Notes under the pieces: model-generated
What the model was told of the DNA's origin: nothing
The model's database searches: none
What the model saw: the letters and a program-made list of their open reading frames with translations, nothing else
In this document: piece after piece, positions 32,056-42,079 of the stretch
Position numbering within the stretch: position 1 is the stretch's first letter
Layout: every line of letters starts with the position of its first letter
Made by a program: the position numbers and the translations under genes
NCBI RefSeq assembly: GCF_000158475.2
Contig: NZ_KI392030.1
Span: 514,755-578,754, forward strand
Length of the DNA stretch: 64,000 nt
From: Oxalobacter paraformigenes
GTDB taxonomy: Bacteria > Pseudomonadota > Gammaproteobacteria > Burkholderiales > Burkholderiaceae_D
Direction: 5' to 3'

Positions 32056-32682
32056 CTAGAGCCAGGAGGAAAAAGACAGAAAAATGCCGACTACCAGGGG
32101 AATGGAAAAATTGTCGTCCAGATGGATCCGGTTTTCAAATATCTCGGCAAAGGTCGCCACAGTTACCCCTATCAGCCCAAAGATCAGAAAAAGGGGTGAT
32201 TGCGAAAAGTTCAGATAAAAAAAGAGAAGAACACTGGCAGAAAACAGCCAGAAGGCCAGGCTGCCTTCAATGCTTTTTGTCCCCATGTTGATTTTATGTC
32301 TGCCCAGCTTGCGGCCCACCAGGGCAGCACACGTATCGCCAATAAGCATGATGGAAAGAGCGGTCATTGCAATAACTTTGGGAAAGAGAACCGTAACCAT
32401 CAATGCCGCTGCAATAACGTAGGGAGCACCGCTTAACCGAAATCGTGCCTGTGTTTCCTTTTCGCGCAATATCCTGTTAAAAAGGCTGCCGTAAGTCAGG
32501 GTAAAGAAACGCCACTGCCTGTGATTGCCGTATTCGATGAAAATAATCGAAAATAGCAGTAAAGCGAATAAAGCGATGTTGAAGCAAGCAGGGAAAAGGC
32601 CGATAGAAACAACCATCCAGAGCGAGCTCAAGTGAATGATCTTGCGGAGAACTTCATGCCCGTATGAAATCTGTCTGGTCAT
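32056..32682 (-). CDS. CTP-dependent lipid-kinase-like membrane protein (SEC59/DGK1/VTE5 type)
   Basis: This 208-residue protein has about seven hydrophobic segments. The motif GDTCAALVGRKLG (about 115-127) followed by TKSIEGSLAF (about 135-144) matches the CTP-using dolichol, phytol and diacylglycerol kinase superfamily, sometimes annotated as phosphatidate cytidylyltransferase. An N-terminal KIIHLSSLW helix is also typical. The lipid substrate cannot be told from sequence; diacylglycerol or an isoprenoid alcohol are possibilities. It follows engB by 45 bases on the same strand and may be co-transcribed with it. Confidence 0.75.
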   Translation of the reverse strand: MTRQISYGHEVLRKIIHLSSLWMVVSIGLFPACFNIALFALLLFSIIFIEYGNHRQWRFFTLTYGSLFNRILREKETQARFRLSGAPYVIAAALMVTVLFPKVIAMTALSIMLIGDTCAALVGRKLGRHKINMGTKSIEGSLAFWLFSASVLLFFYLNFSQSPLFLIFGLIGVTVATFAEIFENRIHLDDNFSIPLVVGIFLSFSSWL

Positions 32683-32727
32683 TTGAAACGGTTATCATGT
32701 TTTAAGTGGCAGATTGCGGCGTGCTGC

Positions 32728-33408
32728 TTAGACAGGGTCGGTATTTTCCGGTTGGCCGGCCAGATTCAGAATAAAAGCAGTCGCTTCTTTCAGACCTGTT
32801 CGTTTTGTTGAAGAAAAGAGTTGGGCAGAAAAAGGAAAAGGATGTCCATTTTCATCAATGTAACTCCTGAGAATGGTATCCACTTGTTTAAGGGCTTCGC
32901 TGGATTCGCGGCGGTTCAGTTTGTCCGCTTTGGTCAGCAGACAGTGGATTGGCTTTCCGGTCACGGCAAACCATTCCAGCAAACTGACATCCAGCGGCTG
33001 AAAAGGATGTCTTGAATCCATGACGAGGATCAGACCACTTAATTGCGGGCGAGTTATCAGATAATCGCTCAGGAGTTTCTGCCAATGTTCTTTGGCGGTA
33101 CCCGATATTTGTGCGTATCCGTATCCAGGCAAATCCACCAGAAAAAGTTCAACTTTGTTTTCATCGACAGGATCGTGCCTGTGCTGGGCCACATGGGCTC
33201 CTCCTATCGAAAAGAAATTGATATGCTGGGTACGGCCCGGCGTTCTCGACGCATAGGCAAGATTTTTCTGATTGCACAAAGTATTGATGGCCGACGATTT
33301 GCCTGCATTGGATCTGCCGACAAAAGCGATTTCAGGCACGTTTAACCGGGGCAAGTCCCGTAAATGATTTGCCGTTCTGAAAAAGCGCGCCTGCCAGAGT
33401 TTGGACAT
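32728..33408 (-). CDS. engB: Ribosome biogenesis GTP-binding protein EngB (YsxC/YihA)
   Basis: EngB (226 aa) is a GTPase needed for 50S assembly. G1 is GRSNAGKS (31-38), G2 lies in [12 protein letters not shown]3 is DLPGYGYA and G4 is TKADKL. I start at [20 protein letters not shown] since GGAG lies about five bases before that ATG. An ATG 11 codons earlier is possible. It belongs to a minus-strand run below lysA. Confidence 0.94.
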   Translation of the reverse strand: MSKLWQARFFRTANHLRDLPRLNVPEIAFVGRSNAGKSSAINTLCNQKNLAYASRTPGRTQHINFFSIGGAHVAQHRHDPVDENKVELFLVDLPGYGYAQISGTAKEHWQKLLSDYLITRPQLSGLILVMDSRHPFQPLDVSLLEWFAVTGKPIHCLLTKADKLNRRESSEALKQVDTILRSYIDENGHPFPFSAQLFSSTKRTGLKEATAFILNLAGQPENTDPV

Positions 33409-33468
33409 GTGGTCTCCGGATAAAGGGAATTCGTGCACCATACCGATAGATTAACGGTTCCCGGTATA

Positions 33469-34764
33469 TTAAGATACGATGGTTTCGAGAGCGTAAAGTT
33501 CTTCCGCGCGTTCTCTTTGCCGAATCAGATGTACCTGTCCATTATCGACAAGAACTTCCGCTGCACGGCCCCGGGTATTATAGTTGGAAGCCATGGCCAT
33601 ACCGTATGCGCCGGCACTCATGACCGCGAGGTAATCGTCCGCTTCGATGGAAAGTTTTCTCTGGCGTGCCAGCCAGTCTCCCGATTCGCAGACAGGTCCT
33701 ACGACGTCGTAAGTCAAAGCGGAACCGTTTCTTTTCACGACCGGTAAAACTGTATGCCATGCTTCGTAAAGGGACGGCCTCATCAGATCGTTCATAGCCG
33801 CGTCGACGATAGCGAAATGTTTGTCCGAATTGGTTTTCAGATATTGGACTTGCGTGAGCAGCAAGCCGGCATTGCCGGAGATGGAACGTCCCGGTTCGAA
33901 CATTATGGCAAGCGGTTTGCCGGGATAGTTGGCATTTTTCCATTCCCCTATTTTCCGAAAGAGCCTGGAAAGGTACTCTGGAACGGCAACCGGTTCTTCA
34001 TTGTCATACGTAATCCCAATACCACCGCCGATATCGATATGTTGCAGTTCGATGTTTCTTTGTGCCAGTTGGTCGTAAAGGCCGATCAGTTTATCCAGCG
34101 CTTCAAGAAGAGGGGAGTCGTCCAGCAATTGGGAGCCAATGTGGCAGTCGATTCCGGTAACATCGATATGGGTCATTTTTGAAGCTTGCTCATAGCAGGA
34201 CAGGGCTTCCTCAAATGGAATGCCGAATTTGTTTTCTTTCAGCCCGGTCGAGATATAAGGATGAGTCTTTGGATCGACATCAGGATTGACGCGGAAAGAA
34301 ATTCTGGCTTTTTTGCCCATTTCCGACGCGATGCGATTGATTCGCTGCAATTCGGCAAAAGATTCGACATTAAAGCAGAGAATATCGTGTTTCAAGGCAA
34401 GGCTTATTTCTTCTGTTGTCTTGCCGACGCCGGAGAAGATCACTTTCCTAGGGTCACAGCCGGCAGCGATAACACGCAAAAGTTCGCCACCCGATACGAT
34501 ATCGAAACCGGCGCCTTCCCGGCCCAGAATATTCAGGATCGCCAGGTTGGAATTGGATTTGACCGAATAGCAAACCAGAGAGTGAATATCATCTGTTTCA
34601 TGCCGTTTGCAAGTATCGGCATATTGATGGAAATGCTCAATCAGCGCTGTTTTGGAATAAACGTAAAGCGGTGTTCCGAATTGGGCGGCCAGTTTGTCAA
34701 GCGGTACGCCATCGACAGTCAATACATCGTTTTGATAAATGAAATGTTGGGCTGCTGTTTTCAT
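33469..34764 (-). CDS. lysA: Diaminopimelate decarboxylase
   Basis: LysA (431 aa) converts meso-diaminopimelate to L-lysine with pyridoxal phosphate. The cofactor lysine is Lys69 in CYSVKSNSN. HIGSQ, the glycine loop GGGIGITYD, EPGRSI and CESGD with the C-terminal GAYGMAMASNYN are all present. I start at ATG 34764; a TTG three codons earlier overlaps the lptM stop. lptM-lysA adjacency is usual in betaproteobacteria. Confidence 0.96.
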   Translation of the reverse strand: MKTAAQHFIYQNDVLTVDGVPLDKLAAQFGTPLYVYSKTALIEHFHQYADTCKRHETDDIHSLVCYSVKSNSNLAILNILGREGAGFDIVSGGELLRVIAAGCDPRKVIFSGVGKTTEEISLALKHDILCFNVESFAELQRINRIASEMGKKARISFRVNPDVDPKTHPYISTGLKENKFGIPFEEALSCYEQASKMTHIDVTGIDCHIGSQLLDDSPLLEALDKLIGLYDQLAQRNIELQHIDIGGGIGITYDNEEPVAVPEYLSRLFRKIGEWKNANYPGKPLAIMFEPGRSISGNAGLLLTQVQYLKTNSDKHFAIVDAAMNDLMRPSLYEAWHTVLPVVKRNGSALTYDVVGPVCESGDWLARQRKLSIEADDYLAVMSAGAYGMAMASNYNTRGRAAEVLVDNGQVHLIRQRERAEELYALETIVS

Positions 34765-34769
34765 CGTAT

Positions 34770-34997
34770 TCAAGGTAATGTCGGCAAGCTGCCGGGAAGA
34801 ATGCCCAGAGGCGCTCTTTCCGACTCGGGTTCATCGGTTTCAGGTTCAGGGAAAGTCTGTGGTGTTACCGGCCTCGGCGTCGTATCCGAGGGAGGCAGTA
34901 TCAGCGGTCCCTTCTGGCCACAGGCACACAGATTCATACAAAAGAAAATGGCGGACAACAAGGAGAAACTCCATTTCGCCAGTCGGAAAAGTCGCAT
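34770..34997 (-). CDS. lptM: LPS translocon maturation chaperone LptM-like lipoprotein (YifL)
   Basis: This is a 75-residue lipoprotein. The signal peptide ends in the lipobox LCAC with lipidated Cys26, followed by GQKGPLILPP, the LptM hallmark in which mature residues mimic LPS in the LptD barrel. The rest is a Pro/Glu-rich unstructured tail. I choose ATG 34997, with GGGGA six bases before it; ATG 35003 is an alternative. It lies directly before lysA. Confidence 0.85.
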   Translation of the reverse strand: MRLFRLAKWSFSLLSAIFFCMNLCACGQKGPLILPPSDTTPRPVTPQTFPEPETDEPESERAPLGILPGSLPTLP

Positions 34998-35126
34998 TTG
35001 CATTCCCCGGTTATTGAAAGACTGTACTATTGATTGCGCAGTGTAACATGTCACAAGGAACTGATCGAATGTCGATATGACCTTCAATCCACAGCTGACA
35101 TTCGACGGGCGAAAATTTTTCAATGA

Positions 35127-37481
35127 TCAGTCAGCAAAAATTTCGTCTTTGAGGTGGCTGTTTTCTGATTCGTACATTTTTTCATACTCTTTTTGCCCTA
35201 CACCGACATTGGTCGCGATTTTGCCGGGCGGTACTTCGGCGTAATAATAATCGCCGTTTTCAAAAATGACGCCAGCCGGTGGTGATCGAAGTTCGACAGG
35301 CGTGCCTGAAAGCGCTTTTTGCATGTAACTGATCCAGACTGGCAATGCCAGTCCGCTGCCGGTTTCCCGTCCACCCATATTGCGGGGCTGGTCGAAACCG
35401 AGCCATGCTACTGCAACCAGGCTGGGTTGATAACCGGCGAACCAGGCGTCATAGGAATCATTGGTTGTTCCTGTTTTGCCAGCCAGATCGGGACGGTTCA
35501 GGATATTCGCTCTTGCGGCTGTTCCTCCTCGGACGACGTCTTTCAACAAACTGTCCATAATGAACGCATTACGCGCGTCGATAACGCGGGTATTTTCATC
35601 ACCGGCTCTTTCCGGACGTGCCTGAGAAAGGATTTTTCCATCGGAATCGGCAATGTATGAAATGATGTACGGTTTGATTTTATAGCCGCCATTGGCAAAA
35701 ACCGAATAGGCAACTGCCATTTGCAATGGCGTGACAGAACCCGCACCCAGGGCCAGCGTGAGATACGGCGGATTCTTGTCGGCGTCGAAGCCAAACCGTG
35801 TGATGTATTCTTGGCCATACGGTGCCCCGATCTGATTCAGAATCTGGATCGAGATCATGTTTTTAGACTTCATCAGTCCGCGACGCATGGTCATCGGGCC
35901 TTCATAGCGCGAATCGAAATTTTTCGGATTCCAGTTTTGGCCGCCAGGCTGTCCGGAAAATGACATGGGAGAATCATTGATGATGCTGGCAGGCGCAAAA
36001 TTCTTTTCCAGCGAGGCGGAATAAATAAAGGGTTTGAAAGAGGATCCGGGCTGGCGCCAGGCCTGTGTGACATGATTGAACTTTTTTTGCGTGAAATCGA
36101 AACCGCCTATCAGAGACTTGATTGCGCCATCGTTCGGATTGAGGGAAACGAAGGCTGCCTCGATTTGCGGCATTTGAACAATGTTCCAGTTCCCGGAAGC
36201 ATCTTGTGCGATACGGATAATCGAACCGCGTTTGATCTGTTTGTTACCGCTTGCACTGGAAGCGAGAGCGGATGCGGCAAAGCTCAGGCCGCTACCGGAA
36301 ATGGAGATCTCGTTACCTGACGATAAAACGGCGCGGACGAGTCTTGGGGACGCTTCCAGAACGACAGCGCTTGAAATGCCATCGCTGTCGGGATAACGGG
36401 CCAGTTCGTCTTCGATCGCGTCGGCAAAGGCTTCTTTTGATGCCGGAATGACCATGTGTCCTTCCGGACCTCGATAACCGTGGCGTCTGTCATAGTCCAT
36501 CACGCCACGTCGCACAGCCTGATAGGCCGCTTCCTGATCTTTCTGGGTGATTGTGGTATAAACATTCAGACCGCGGGTATATGTTTCGTCCTTGTACTGG
36601 TCGTAAACCATCATACGAACCATTTCAGCGACATACTGTGCGTGGACGTTGAACTCGTTCCGGCTGCTTTTTACCTTGATTTCTTCATTTTTTGCCGTTT
36701 CATATTCCTGATCGGTGATATAGCCGAGCTGCTTCATCCGGAGCAGGATGTATTGTTGCCGCTGTTTGGCGCGGGTCGGATTGGTGATCGGATTGTTGGC
36801 GGACGGCGCTTTCGGCAATCCGGCCAGCATGGCTGCTTCCGCCAGCGTAATGTCCTGCAAAGGTTTGCCGAAGTACACTTGTGCAGCCGAAGCGAAACCG
36901 AAAGCCCGTTGTCCCAGATAAATCTGGTTCAGGTAAATTTCGAATATCTGGTCTTTGGTCAGCGTTTTTTCTATTTTCCAGGCCAGCAGGACTTCATAGA
37001 GTTTTCGTTTGAAGGTTTGTTCGCTGGTCAGGAAGAAATTTCTTGCCACCTGTTGGGTAATGGTCGAGGCGCCCTGTCTGCTGCGGCTCACAAGATTGTG
37101 CAAGGCGGCGCGAAGGATGCCGATATAATCGACGCCGCTGTGCTGGTAAAACCGGTCGTCTTCAATAGCAAGAACGGCTTTTTTCATGATATCCGGGATT
37201 TGGCTGATCCGGACGAGATTGCGCCGTTCTTCGCCGAATTCTCCCATCAGGACACGATCTGCCGTGTAAATCCGGAGCGGCATTTTGGGATGATAATCCG
37301 TCAGCTGATCCATTGGAGGCAATTTCGGGTATATCAGAGTCATCGCCAGTATGACGATAAGAGCTCCGATTAGAGCTACACTGACGCCGAGTGCCGCACA
37401 ACTGAGGGCAATACGGGTAAGCAGCTTTCTGGCGGGTTTTGCTGCGTTTGGAGCATCGGGATTCCGGTTTTTGTTAAACAT
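35127..37481 (-). CDS. mrcA: Penicillin-binding protein 1A
   Basis: PBP1A (784 aa) polymerises and cross-links peptidoglycan. A cytoplasmic tail and one membrane helix (about 22-50) precede the GT51 domain with catalytic [10 protein letters not shown] (Glu107), [12 protein letters not shown] and [10 protein letters not shown]. The transpeptidase has SSFKP (Ser480-Lys483), SKN in MKSKNMIS and KTGTTN. I use ATG 37481; a TTG four codons earlier also exists. In most betaproteobacteria pilMNOPQ stands divergent beside this gene; here aroK does. Confidence 0.96.
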   Translation of the reverse strand: MFNKNRNPDAPNAAKPARKLLTRIALSCAALGVSVALIGALIVILAMTLIYPKLPPMDQLTDYHPKMPLRIYTADRVLMGEFGEERRNLVRISQIPDIMKKAVLAIEDDRFYQHSGVDYIGILRAALHNLVSRSRQGASTITQQVARNFFLTSEQTFKRKLYEVLLAWKIEKTLTKDQIFEIYLNQIYLGQRAFGFASAAQVYFGKPLQDITLAEAAMLAGLPKAPSANNPITNPTRAKQRQQYILLRMKQLGYITDQEYETAKNEEIKVKSSRNEFNVHAQYVAEMVRMMVYDQYKDETYTRGLNVYTTITQKDQEAAYQAVRRGVMDYDRRHGYRGPEGHMVIPASKEAFADAIEDELARYPDSDGISSAVVLEASPRLVRAVLSSGNEISISGSGLSFAASALASSASGNKQIKRGSIIRIAQDASGNWNIVQMPQIEAAFVSLNPNDGAIKSLIGGFDFTQKKFNHVTQAWRQPGSSFKPFIYSASLEKNFAPASIINDSPMSFSGQPGGQNWNPKNFDSRYEGPMTMRRGLMKSKNMISIQILNQIGAPYGQEYITRFGFDADKNPPYLTLALGAGSVTPLQMAVAYSVFANGGYKIKPYIISYIADSDGKILSQARPERAGDENTRVIDARNAFIMDSLLKDVVRGGTAARANILNRPDLAGKTGTTNDSYDAWFAGYQPSLVAVAWLGFDQPRNMGGRETGSGLALPVWISYMQKALSGTPVELRSPPAGVIFENGDYYYAEVPPGKIATNVGVGQKEYEKMYESENSHLKDEIFAD

Positions 37482-37664
37482 GCTATTCGGCAAAAAAAGG
37501 CAATACGCGCATTATCCTTTAAACTGTTCATCTTAGCACTTAAATGTGTAAACAACTGTTTCATAGCGAAAACCGCGCCTTTCGGGGAAGAATTGCGGCC
37601 TGAAAGGAATGGGAAACGTTCATATCTGATATATTCGGCAATACAGCAACGTCATTTATTTTTT

Positions 37665-39344
37665 ATGCAAGAAAATATTTTTCTGGTCGGCCTGATGGGA
37701 TCGGGCAAAACAACCGTTGGCCGTCTGCTGGCGAAGCGGCTGGGGTTGAGATTCGTGGATTCGGATCATGAAATCGAGGCACGGACAGGAGCGACGATTT
37801 CATGGATTTTTGAAATCGAAGGCGAAGAAAGTTTCAGACGTCGTGAAGTTGAAACTATCAAGGATCTGACCGGCCAGACCGGTGTGGTGTTGGCAACAGG
37901 AGGAGGGGCCGTTGTCCATCCCGATAACCGGAAGCATCTCAAATCCCGGGGTACGGTCATTTATTTGCGTGCCAGCGTGAACAATATTCTGCAAAGAACG
38001 ATGCATGATAAAAGCCGTCCTTTGCTGCAGACGGAAAACCGGAGAAAGAAACTTGAGGAACTGGCAAAACAGCGTGAACCGTTCTACAGGGAAGTGGCTG
38101 ATATTATTGTCGATACCGGACGTCCGAATGTGCATGCCATGGTTCAGTCGATTTTGACTCAACTGGCCGGTTTCCAGAAAAGAAAGGTCGGGGAAAAACA
38201 GAAAAGGCGTTCCCCAAACCGCATCAGGAAAGACAATCCAACGATGAATTCCAAAAATACCCATCTTAAAGTTGATCTCGGAGAACGCAGTTATCCTATT
38301 GAAATCGGAACGGGACTGCTTAAAGACGTCAAGTTGCTTGCGCGAACTGTGCAGGGCAACCGAATCGCCATCATTACCAATACGGTCGTTGCACCGCTTT
38401 ATCTGGAGAGCCTGACGCGTTCTTTGAATGAAGCGGGAAAACAGGTCATATCGCTGGTATTGCCGGATGGCGAACAGGAAAAAAACTGGGAAAGTCTTAT
38501 GAAGGTTTTCGATTTCCTGATGGAGCACAAATGCGACCGCAAAACGACATTGGTCGCTCTGGGCGGTGGAGTGATCGGCGATATGACGGGGTATGCGGCA
38601 GCCAGTTTCATGAGAGGCGTACCTTTCGTTCAAGTCCCTACGACACTACTGGCGGAAGTGGATTCTTCCGTCGGCGGAAAAACGGGAATCAATCATCCGC
38701 TCGGCAAGAACATGATCGGCGCTTTTTATCAGCCTGAGGCGGTAATTGCCGATACGTCAACGTTAAATACCCTGCCTGACAAGGAATTGATTGCCGGTCT
38801 GGCCGAGGTGATCAAATATGGTGCCATCATTGATGCCGGATTTTTTGAGTGGCTCGAAAAGAATATCGAAAAACTGCTAAATCGGGAGGACGAAGCGCTG
38901 GTTTATGCGATACGCCGTTCGTGCGAAATCAAGGCCGATATCGTGCGTCAGGATGAGCGCGAAAGTACCGGCTTGAGAGCGATTCTCAATTTCGGCCATA
39001 CTTTCGGACATGCTATTGAGGCGGGGTTGGGATATGGCCAGTGGCTGCACGGTGAAGCTGTCGGTTGCGGCATGGTAATGGCTGCCGATTTGTCGGCGCG
39101 TATGGGATGGCTTGATGAAAGTTTTGGAAACCGGATCCGGATGCTGGTGAAAAAAGCAGGGTTGCCGGTTGTCGCGCCTGCATTGGGCGCAGAACGCTGG
39201 ATTGAGCTGATGCAGGTTGACAAAAAGAATATCGGAGGAGAAATCCAGTTTGTTTTGCTGAAAGCACTCGGTAAGGCAGTAGTTGCAAAAGTGCCCGAAG
39301 ACATGTTGCTGGCCACTTTAAAAGAATGTGTCGCTTCAAATTGA
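37665..39344 (+). CDS. aroKB: Bifunctional shikimate kinase / 3-dehydroquinate synthase (AroK-AroB fusion)
   Basis: One uninterrupted frame of 559 residues encodes two shikimate-pathway enzymes. Residues 1-170 are shikimate kinase, with Walker [24 protein letters not shown] and RPLLQ. A basic linker (about 172-193, [18 protein letters not shown]) leads to full-length 3-dehydroquinate synthase, with [29 protein letters not shown] and the zinc/NAD region [17 protein letters not shown] and LHGEAVG. An internal ATG at 38244, with AGGAAAG 12 bases upstream, could also yield separate AroB. Usually aroK and aroB are adjacent separate genes. Confidence 0.93.
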   Translation: MQENIFLVGLMGSGKTTVGRLLAKRLGLRFVDSDHEIEARTGATISWIFEIEGEESFRRREVETIKDLTGQTGVVLATGGGAVVHPDNRKHLKSRGTVIYLRASVNNILQRTMHDKSRPLLQTENRRKKLEELAKQREPFYREVADIIVDTGRPNVHAMVQSILTQLAGFQKRKVGEKQKRRSPNRIRKDNPTMNSKNTHLKVDLGERSYPIEIGTGLLKDVKLLARTVQGNRIAIITNTVVAPLYLESLTRSLNEAGKQVISLVLPDGEQEKNWESLMKVFDFLMEHKCDRKTTLVALGGGVIGDMTGYAAASFMRGVPFVQVPTTLLAEVDSSVGGKTGINHPLGKNMIGAFYQPEAVIADTSTLNTLPDKELIAGLAEVIKYGAIIDAGFFEWLEKNIEKLLNREDEALVYAIRRSCEIKADIVRQDERESTGLRAILNFGHTFGHAIEAGLGYGQWLHGEAVGCGMVMAADLSARMGWLDESFGNRIRMLVKKAGLPVVAPALGAERWIELMQVDKKNIGGEIQFVLLKALGKAVVAKVPEDMLLATLKECVASN

Positions 39345-39384
39345 TTGAAGTTTTCGTATAGGGAAGGAAATGAGGAGGAATACG

Positions 39385-40518
39385 GTGAGTTCTCCAGGGT
39401 TGGCTGTTTATGCTTCCGATCCTTCCGTTTCGCGCGGTCGTCGTTATTCCGAACCGTTGGATGTTGCACGTACAGAATATCAGCGCGATCGGGACAGGAT
39501 TGTTCATTCAGGCGCTTTCAGACGTCTGGAATACAAGACCCAGGTTTTCATCAATCATGAAGGCGATCTTTTCCGTACCCGTTTGACACATAGTATCGAG
39601 GTGGCGCAAATTGCCCGTTCGGTTGCGCGCAATCTGTCATTGAATGAAGATTTGACTGAAGCGATTTCGCTGGCGCACGATCTGGGGCACACGCCGTTCG
39701 GTCATGCGGGGCAGGAGGCATTGAACGTCTGTATGCAGGATTATGGAGGTTTCGAGCATAATCTGCAGAGTTTGCGGGTAGTCGATCTGCTGGAAGAGCG
39801 ATACGGATCGTTTGATGGTCTGAATCTGACTTATGAAACCCGGGAAGGTATTCTGAAACATTGTTCCGTTGAGGATGCCAAAAAGCTGGGCGATATTGGT
39901 CAGCGGTTTCTTGAAAACCGTCAACCGTCGCTGGAAGCACAGTTGGCCAACGTCGCAGATGAAATCGCTTATAACAATCATGACGTGGATGACGGTTTGC
40001 GTTCCGGTCTGATTACGATTGGACAATTGAAAGACGTGGACCTGTTTGCGCAGTATTGGAAAGATGTTCAGTCGGCAATGCCCGGTATTACTGAACGGCG
40101 GGCTATTCACGAAACTGTCCGTAGAATGATCGGGGCGCTGATTGTCGATTTGACAGAAACTTCACTAAAACGAATTCAGGAAGTCAATCCCAAGTCAGCT
40201 GATGATGTCCGCCTGGCTATACCGTTGATCGCTTTTTCCGATAAAATGGCCGAGCAGTCCAGCTCGCTGAAAAAATTTCTTTTCGAAAACCTGTATCGTC
40301 ATTACCGGGTTAACCGGATGAGTAGCAAAGCGCGTCGTATTGTCCAGCGTCTTTTTTCCATATTTATGGCTGAACCGCAATTGCTGGCTCCGGAACACAG
40401 GTCGGCTAGTCATCATGAACAGGACAGAGCCCGGAAAATAGCCGATTACATTGCCGGAATGACGGATCGGTATGCCATGCGACAGTATCGCATGCTGTTT
40501 GAAATAGAAGAAGTCTGA
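39385..40518 (+). CDS. dgt: Deoxyguanosinetriphosphate triphosphohydrolase-like protein
   Basis: This HD-domain enzyme (377 aa) hydrolyses dNTPs to deoxynucleoside and triphosphate. Metal-binding motifs are [10 protein letters not shown] and [15 protein letters not shown], with [12 protein letters not shown] upstream. I choose GTG 39385 because AGGAGG stands six bases before it; ATG 39370 would add five residues. It follows aroB, a common betaproteobacterial pairing. It ends four bases from the convergent xseA. Confidence 0.92.
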   Translation: MSSPGLAVYASDPSVSRGRRYSEPLDVARTEYQRDRDRIVHSGAFRRLEYKTQVFINHEGDLFRTRLTHSIEVAQIARSVARNLSLNEDLTEAISLAHDLGHTPFGHAGQEALNVCMQDYGGFEHNLQSLRVVDLLEERYGSFDGLNLTYETREGILKHCSVEDAKKLGDIGQRFLENRQPSLEAQLANVADEIAYNNHDVDDGLRSGLITIGQLKDVDLFAQYWKDVQSAMPGITERRAIHETVRRMIGALIVDLTETSLKRIQEVNPKSADDVRLAIPLIAFSDKMAEQSSSLKKFLFENLYRHYRVNRMSSKARRIVQRLFSIFMAEPQLLAPEHRSASHHEQDRARKIADYIAGMTDRYAMRQYRMLFEIEEV

Positions 40519-40522
40519 GTTG

Positions 40523-41902
40523 TCATTTGAGATCGGGCTGAACCGATTCGATGCTGATTTTCGCGCTTCCCTTCGCAAGCTGTACGGAAACCGGTTTTCT
40601 GACAGGTAACTGTTCGGGAGAACGGATGATCTGCCCGCGTGTGTCCGTCATAATGGCATAGCCACGTTCCAGCGTCCGTTCCGGACTGAGCAATTCGAGT
40701 TGCGAATCCAGTAAAAACGTTGACTGACGCCGATGTGCCAGCAGAGAGCTCATTCCTTGTGATAATTGTTTTGACTGATTTGCCAGATCAGTACGTAGTT
40801 GCACAGTATCAGGCAATCGCGATTTGAGGCAAGTGTTCAAATGGGAGAGTTCATAACGGGAAGCGACAAGCAGATTGCTGCTGACGTGCTTCAGTCTGGC
40901 CGTAAGTGCGTTGAGTTTGATGCGTTCGCGTTCGGTGTGAGTTGCCGGACTGATCAGTCTTTTTGCCAGATTGTCAGCCGTTTGCATGGCATTGTGCAAA
41001 AGCCGTTTTATTATGTACTGTAATTTACCGGCGTGTATTCCGATGGCGTCCATCCAGTCACGATGTGTCCGTGTTGCCACTTCAGCAGCAGCTGTCGGAG
41101 TCGGGGCACGAAGATCGGAGACAAAATCTGCAATGGTAAAATCCGTTTCATGGCCAATACCGGAGACAGTGGGTATTGCGCAGGCCGCAATGGCGCGAGC
41201 AACAATCTCTTCATTAAAACTCCACAAATCTTCAATACTGCCTCCACCGCGGCAGATCAGCAGAACGTCACACTCGGCACGGTCAGAGGCAACTGTCAGC
41301 ATCCGCGCAATCTTTTCTGCCGCACCGTCGCCCTGGACGGGTACGGGGTACAAAACCAGTCGGATATGGGGAGCTCTTCTGCCCAATGTGGTCAATACAT
41401 CGCGTAATGCAGCGGCTTGCGGGCTTGTCACGATGCCTATTGTCCTGGCAAAAGCAGGGATGGGCCGTTTTCGTTCGCCTGAAAAGAGGCCTTCTTCTTC
41501 AAGTTTCGATTTCAGATGGAGAAACGCTTCGTATAAATTGCCGCTTCCGGCATGCCGGATCGCTTCGACGTTCAACTGGAAATCGCCACGTGCCGTGTAA
41601 AGCGACACGGTTGCACGTACTTCCACCTTGTCGCCTTCTTTGGGAAAAAAGTCCACTGATTGAGTGCGTCCCTTGAACATGATGGCTCTTACCTGTGCCA
41701 TTTTGTCTTTGAGAGTGAAGTACCAGTGTCCTGAAGCGGCCCTGGTAAAATTGGAAATTTCACCCGCTATCCACACTAAGGGAAAACTGCATTCGAGTAT
41801 TTCAGCTACCGTATTATTCAATTCGGTAACTGTCAGTACCGTTGAGGAAGCGTTACCTGTGGCAAACAGGACGGATGGAGAAGGTTTTTTTTGTATTTTC
41901 AC
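40523..41902 (-). CDS. xseA: Exodeoxyribonuclease VII large subunit
   Basis: XseA (459 aa) degrades single-stranded DNA with several XseB subunits; xseB is not in this window. The N-terminal OB fold shows PLVWIAGEISNF and GHWYFTLKD. The catalytic core has IGIVTSPQAAALRDVL, CRGGGSIEDLW and GIGHETDFTIADFVSD. A C-terminal helical region binds XseB. An ACTGTA/TACAGT inverted repeat (41936-41961) lies just upstream of its start. Confidence 0.95.
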   Translation of the reverse strand: MKIQKKPSPSVLFATGNASSTVLTVTELNNTVAEILECSFPLVWIAGEISNFTRAASGHWYFTLKDKMAQVRAIMFKGRTQSVDFFPKEGDKVEVRATVSLYTARGDFQLNVEAIRHAGSGNLYEAFLHLKSKLEEEGLFSGERKRPIPAFARTIGIVTSPQAAALRDVLTTLGRRAPHIRLVLYPVPVQGDGAAEKIARMLTVASDRAECDVLLICRGGGSIEDLWSFNEEIVARAIAACAIPTVSGIGHETDFTIADFVSDLRAPTPTAAAEVATRTHRDWMDAIGIHAGKLQYIIKRLLHNAMQTADNLAKRLISPATHTERERIKLNALTARLKHVSSNLLVASRYELSHLNTCLKSRLPDTVQLRTDLANQSKQLSQGMSSLLAHRRQSTFLLDSQLELLSPERTLERGYAIMTDTRGQIIRSPEQLPVRKPVSVQLAKGSAKISIESVQPDLK

Positions 41903-42079
41903 AAGGGATAAACAGACATAACTGATGCTTCGATACTGTAAAGGAAATCTTCAATACAGTGAACGGTGAATTTTAAAGAGATTTTTGATGGCCTGCTGTG
42001 TAATTCACGGATTTGTTCGCATGCTTTTCCATAGCCGGGAAAACAATTCCGGATTGGTATGCAACTGTTGGTGTCGCCT

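Noticed and set aside
34186-35046. Plus-strand frame of 286 codons antisense to lysA and lptM
   Set aside because: It covers two well-supported minus-strand genes, has no recognisable domain and no ribosome-binding site.
36456-37373. Plus-strand frame of 305 codons antisense to mrcA
   Set aside because: Shadow of the PBP1A coding strand; the translated sequence shows no family features.
37533-37541. TTAGCACTT as half of a CIRCE element for HrcA
   Set aside because: No matching GAGTGCTAA-like half follows at nine bases, and neither neighbouring gene is a chaperone.
41936-41961. ACTGTA ... TACAGT repeat before xseA as a LexA box
   Set aside because: The CTGT and ACAG halves are 16 bases apart instead of 8, so LexA would not fit.
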